NCBI GenBank assembly: GCA_027600665.1
Contig: JADGJL010000923.1
Span: 1 to 11,986 of the forward strand
Direction of reading: 5' to 3'
Source: Irineochytrium annulatum
Lineage: Eukaryota; Chytridiomycota; Chytridiomycetes; Chytridiales; Chytridiaceae
Length of the DNA stretch: 11,986 nucleotides
Both the position numbers and the translations under genes were made by a program. This document shows positions 9,455-11,986 of the stretch, piece after piece. Each line of letters starts with the position of its first letter. The first letter of the stretch is position 1. The notes under the pieces were generated by a model. It did no database searches. It was not told where the DNA came from and saw only the letters and a program-made list of their open reading frames with translations.

Positions 9455-10007
9455 CCGTCTTGCGAGCCTACCCCGCACACCACCGGTGGTTGGAAAACTC
9501 ACACCAGTAGGAGGCCCATCACGTTGTCCCAATCCCGCATTTGGAGTGCAACAAATCAGTTCGCAACCCGTCGCACGTCACCTTGACGGCCCATTAAACC
9601 TGACCGTTCCGTTCATGAGCTTGATCACAAAGTCGCTTGGAGGTGGCATCGCCCGCGATTGTCACACCATCAAACGAAGCACAGGGTCGCGCTCCCCCCC
9701 GTTGTCGATGTCGAGCCATGCGCGGCGAGAATAAATATCATGCTATTGCGTGATCTTCCGATGCGCCGGAGTGGCCAGCACTGTCCTTCGACCGAGCAGA
9801 GTGGAGAAGAGACACTGGTGGGGCAGAGGTCTGCTTTCTTGTACACCTCCCTGTCCGTGAAGGTGCATCAGCGTCAAGTAACAAGTATCTCACTGTAATA
9901 TTATGAACGGAGGCAAGTTATATATTACTGAAAGAAACGAGTGAGAGGATAGCAAGAAATGTAATCACAAGTCCAAAAGGAAAGATATAGAAAAGCAGGA
10001 AAACAAA
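9455..10007. other. Spacer between convergent paralogues, with coding-like scraps
   Basis: On the minus strand, about 9520-9710, three short pieces in three different frames look coding: one containing DGVTIAGDATSK, one DFVIKLMNGTVRFNGPS, and one VTCDGLRTDLLHSKCGIG. They follow each other in order but need frameshifts, which suggests a decayed gene I cannot identify. From 9730 to 10007 the sequence is AT-rich and contains no gene I can support. It probably holds the 3' untranslated ends of both flanking genes. Confidence 0.35.
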
Positions 10008-10749
10008 TCATGCGAGAAGGGCGAAAGCGATGCCCGTCGCGGCGAACGTGAGCAGGCCTGCCCTAAGCGAGTCGGCGCCGCTCCTTGTCACGGTGCTGAT
10101 TATGGTGGTTCCGCCGATTGTGAATGTCGCCGTGACGTCGGTGATGCCGGTGCCGCCGAGGACGGTTGGGATGATAACCCTGGGGCACCTGCTCTCACCC
10201 AGGGTGAGGAGGGAGCCTCCGGGGGAGAAGGTGCCTTCAGGCATGGTCGCCTGGGACACGGCGGCTGGGCAGGGAAGAATGCTATAGGGAATCACAAGTT
10301 TAGCATATCTCCCCACGGTCTCACTGGAAGCCAAAACGAGACAAATGTACCAGTTTATAATGGTCTCGAGAGCGTCGCAGAGGCAAGTTGTTTTTTTTTT
10401 CTGCGGTGGTGTTGGTTCCGTTCTTGCAGGTGGTGAGGGTGGTGGGGGCGGTTCCGGCGCACTCCGCGCTGCTGGAAAGGGGCATTCAGGATGTTGGGGA
10501 ATTTAACGCAGGACGTTGAAAAATTGGCACTCACACGGTAGTCGTGCAGTCGCCGGCCGCGGAGGTGGTGGCCGGTATGGGCATGGCCGTCGACGTCATC
10601 CCGGTCGCTATGGCCGAGCCATCGACTGAGGAGCTCGGCGCGGGGAAGCCGGCGTCGGGGGCAGTCGTGCTGGCGCCGGCGGGGTCGGTCGGGGACTGGC
10701 TGGCGACGACGGCGACGAGGGCAGCAAGGAGGATGCTCGATGCGTGCAT
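10008..10749 (-). CDS. GPI-anchored, cysteine-rich secreted protein with an A10 frame break
   Basis: Exon 1 is 10535-10749 and exon 2 is 10008-10471, with a 63-nt intron between them. The signal peptide is MHASSILLAALVAVVAS, followed by a Ser/Thr/Pro stalk. A cysteine domain runs from GDCTTT and ECAGTAPTTLTTC to TCLCDALETIINWYIC, then ILPC and SRC: eight cysteines. The C-terminus, SLRAGLLTFAATGIAFALLA, follows a small-residue stretch (SGAD), as expected of a GPI-attachment signal. The protein would sit on the plasma membrane or cell wall. The frame from exon 1 runs into a stop after the A10 run on the minus strand (10391-10400). The frame after it, which carries the CLC segment and the GPI tail, is in register only if the run has nine A. 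So either the assembly has one A too many, or expression uses slippage, or the gene is broken. The CxC with 12 residues to the next Cys recalls CFEM domains, but the rest of the spacing does not fit well. Confidence 0.66.
10391..10400 (-). repeat. A10 homopolymer inside coding sequence
   Basis: Ten consecutive A on the coding (minus) strand follow a GCAG within exon 2 of the GPI protein gene. They sit exactly at the point where the two otherwise uninterrupted reading frames meet. The run replaces the equivalent position in the paralogue, where the sequence is GCCCGTTGG and there is no homopolymer. Confidence 0.9.
10472..10534 (-). other. Intron of the GPI-protein gene, conserved in its paralogue
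   Basis: This 63-nt intron begins GTGAGTGCCAAT and ends CCCTTTCCAG. The paralogue's intron at 9244-9306 has the same length, the same first 12 and last 10 bases, and clear similarity in between. That supports a recent common origin. The acceptor is followed at once by a second CAG, so a splice three bases further on would change one residue (Ser lost). Confidence 0.75.
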
Positions 10750-10993
10750 GGTGTGGGGAGGGGATATGCAGTCAGCGTAAAGATTCAGAAGAAATGGCTT
10801 CGCAATGAAGGGATTTTGTGTGCTGCACTGCACCTGCGCCTGAGAACATAATCATGTTCACACAGACTGCAGAAGCGGAAGAACATCATGCTGTGGCAGT
10901 GAGGACGAGCTTTTTTTGCTTTTCTGGGGCGGCTTCAACATGTTTGGAAGTGTCGTTCAGCGAAAGGGAAAGTTAAAAGTTGACAAGTCCCTA

Positions 10994-11500
10994 TCAAAAA
11001 AGCTCCAGGACAAGAGTGACGAAAATATAGCACTGGATTGCAGTAATCTCCAGGCCTTGACACTGCCGCGGGTTTGCTGGAGTCGCCTCGTAGAGCGGGT
11101 CCTGGGGGTCGTAGGGCCAGATGGAGGCCGGGTATTTTGTTGCCGCGGGTGTCGTAGGCTGAGTGCAGATCCCCAAGGCTCTAGATAGCAGGGCAAAAAA
11201 GTCGGCATAAAAGAAAAAGTAATATAAATCCTCCCTGCCAAAAAAAGAAAAACTTCACTTGCTCGAATTCTTAAGCCATTGCAGTCAGCCCTTGGTGACG
11301 ATGAGCCTGAACATATACCCGCTGGGCTCGCGTCGATAGGCCCGGGGGAGAAAGTTATGGGCCGGGGCAAAATGTGGCGCGGTGAGGGCCTTCTGGCGAC
11401 GTTGTACTTGCCTACGCAGTTGCCCGATGCAGTGAGTGTCTTAAAGGCAATAGTTTGGACTTGCCAAAACTGGCCGCATTTCCCCCGACGTTAAAAGCTT
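10994..11500 (-). pseudogene. Eroded coding fragments, possibly secreted-protein remnants
   Basis: Two minus-strand pieces look protein-like. The upstream one (about 11285-11500) contains FKTLTASGNCVGKYNVA in one frame and PSGYMFRLIVTKG followed by TGA (11285-11287) in another; the two would join only with a frameshift or small intron. The downstream one (10994-11150) starts after a CTGCACTCAG acceptor-like site. It contains TKYPASIWPYDPQDPLYEA and NPRQCQGLEIT, then runs into a hydrophobic tail and stop. The cysteine plus P-x-x-C-x-x-L-x-I-T pattern recalls fungal extracellular beta-domain proteins, but this is only an impression. No signal peptide or start codon could be linked. Confidence 0.25.
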
Positions 11501-11629
11501 AATTTCCCGGAGTAATTCAGGAGGGAATACTGATTGAGCCAGCGCCAACGGCGCAATAATACACCACTGGTGACGGCCTTAGTTATGTCAGCCATAGCTG
11601 TCAGTGTTCAAAAGGAAGTTTGGTGTCAA

Positions 11630-11670
11630 AATAAACGGCTCTTGTGCTTTAAAAAAAAAAAAAAAAAAAA
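11630..11670 (+). repeat. AATAAA followed by A20: cDNA-like 3' end
   Basis: AATAAA at 11630-11635 is followed 15 nt later by twenty consecutive A (11651-11670). A poly(A) signal at the correct distance from a genomic A-run is what a reverse-transcribed mRNA or LINE/SINE-type insertion leaves behind. No parent gene is recognised upstream, and I did not find target-site duplications by eye. Confidence 0.5.
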
Positions 11671-11944
11671 TTACAAAAAAAAATAAGAAGGCTTCTGAAA
11701 GTATTTCCTTGGCCAGAGCCAGAAGTACTGGGACCAAAACTTGGCAAAAGCCCCACCTTCTCAAGCGCGCAAACAAAGTCATCACAAAAACAAAAAATCT
11801 ATCGATAGGTATAGTTCGGGGTTCTGCGCGCCAGCTTCTCAGCCGCGTACCCCGTGATATTTTTGTCTGACCAGGTATTTTGATCTTTGATTGTCTATTT
11901 TTTTTTTGTTTCTGCATGTACGAAAAAAAGTAGAAGATATGAAG

Positions 11945-11986
11945 AATAAAACATCCAATATTGTTGGAAAAAAAAAAAAAAAAAAA
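11945..11986 (+). repeat. Second AATAAA plus terminal A-run at the window end
   Basis: AATAAA at 11945-11950 lies 17 nt before an A-run from 11968 to the last base (19 A). It repeats the arrangement at 11630-11670, but the sequence upstream of the two is not similar. Because the window stops inside the run, its true length is unknown. Confidence 0.5.

Larger units (their letters stand above)
10750..11986. other. About 1.2 kb of non-genic or eroded sequence
   Basis: No complete gene is visible. The first 170 bases are the presumed promoter of the GPI-protein gene, without a clear TATA box. From 10990 to 11500 the minus strand holds coding-like scraps, listed separately. From 11500 to the end the sequence is AT-rich, with two poly(A) blocks and several shorter A-runs or T-runs. 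I see no open frame there worth calling. Confidence 0.5.

Noticed and set aside
8806..9510. 234-codon plus-strand frame across the first secreted-protein gene
   Set aside because: Arg/His-rich, crosses a clear intron, and is in the wrong frame relative to the paralogue-supported signal peptide.
11790..11800. Palindrome CTATCGATAG
   Set aside because: A single 10-bp palindrome is expected by chance at this length and has no partner site or gene context.
11711..11830. tRNA-like A-box and B-box look-alikes (TGGCCAGAGCC and AGTTCGGGGTTC) that might mark a SINE
   Set aside because: About 100 nt apart, imperfect matches, and no foldable cloverleaf; chance is the simpler explanation.
1..11986. CRISPR arrays, IS elements, attachment sites, bacterial operons
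   Set aside because: No spaced direct repeats, no transposase-like frame, and intron-containing genes show this is eukaryotic DNA.

Overview
The window looks like nuclear DNA of a fungus. Genes on both strands are interrupted by short spliceosomal introns (47-77 nt, nearly all GT...AG). Coding parts are GC-rich, the spacers are AT-rich, and two small genes encode secreted Ser/Thr-rich proteins, one with a GPI-anchor-type tail. A chytrid or other early-diverging fungus is my best guess, from the intron style and a multi-membrane class 3 lipase. The sequence cannot prove the lineage. There are no rRNA or tRNA genes, CRISPR arrays or bacterial operons.

Layout. (1) Positions 1-1623, minus: the 5' six exons of a Golgi pH regulator / GPR89-type channel, whose C-terminus lies beyond the left edge. 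(2) 1765-2886, plus: an intronless, probably mitochondrial, PPR-like protein, divergent from the first gene across about 140 bp. (3) 2887-3474: a convergent spacer with A-rich and purine-rich tracts. (4) 3475-6994, minus: a nine-exon gene for a protein of about 1021 residues with many membrane spans and a C-terminal class 3 lipase domain. Its Ser-Asp-His triad is visible only after splicing. (5) About 7000-8330: no gene I can support. (6) 8460-10749: a cluster of small secreted-protein genes. A doubtful minus-strand gene or relic (8460-8757) shares a divergent promoter with a plus-strand gene (9026-9454). That gene is in tail-to-tail inverted orientation with a clear paralogue (10008-10749, minus), which has an A10 run that shifts its reading frame. 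(7) 10750-11986: non-genic or eroded sequence with coding-like scraps and two AATAAA-plus-poly(A) blocks, one of them ending the window.

How it fits together. The left half holds housekeeping membrane and organelle functions: Golgi ion homeostasis, mitochondrial RNA handling and lipid hydrolysis at a membrane. The right half looks like a rapidly evolving secretome island with duplication, frame damage and retrotransposition-like poly(A) tails. All exon models were built by hand from splice signals and frame. Their lengths divide by three for the lipase, for the visible part of GPHR and for the plus-strand secreted gene. The paralogue at 10008-10749 is one base out.
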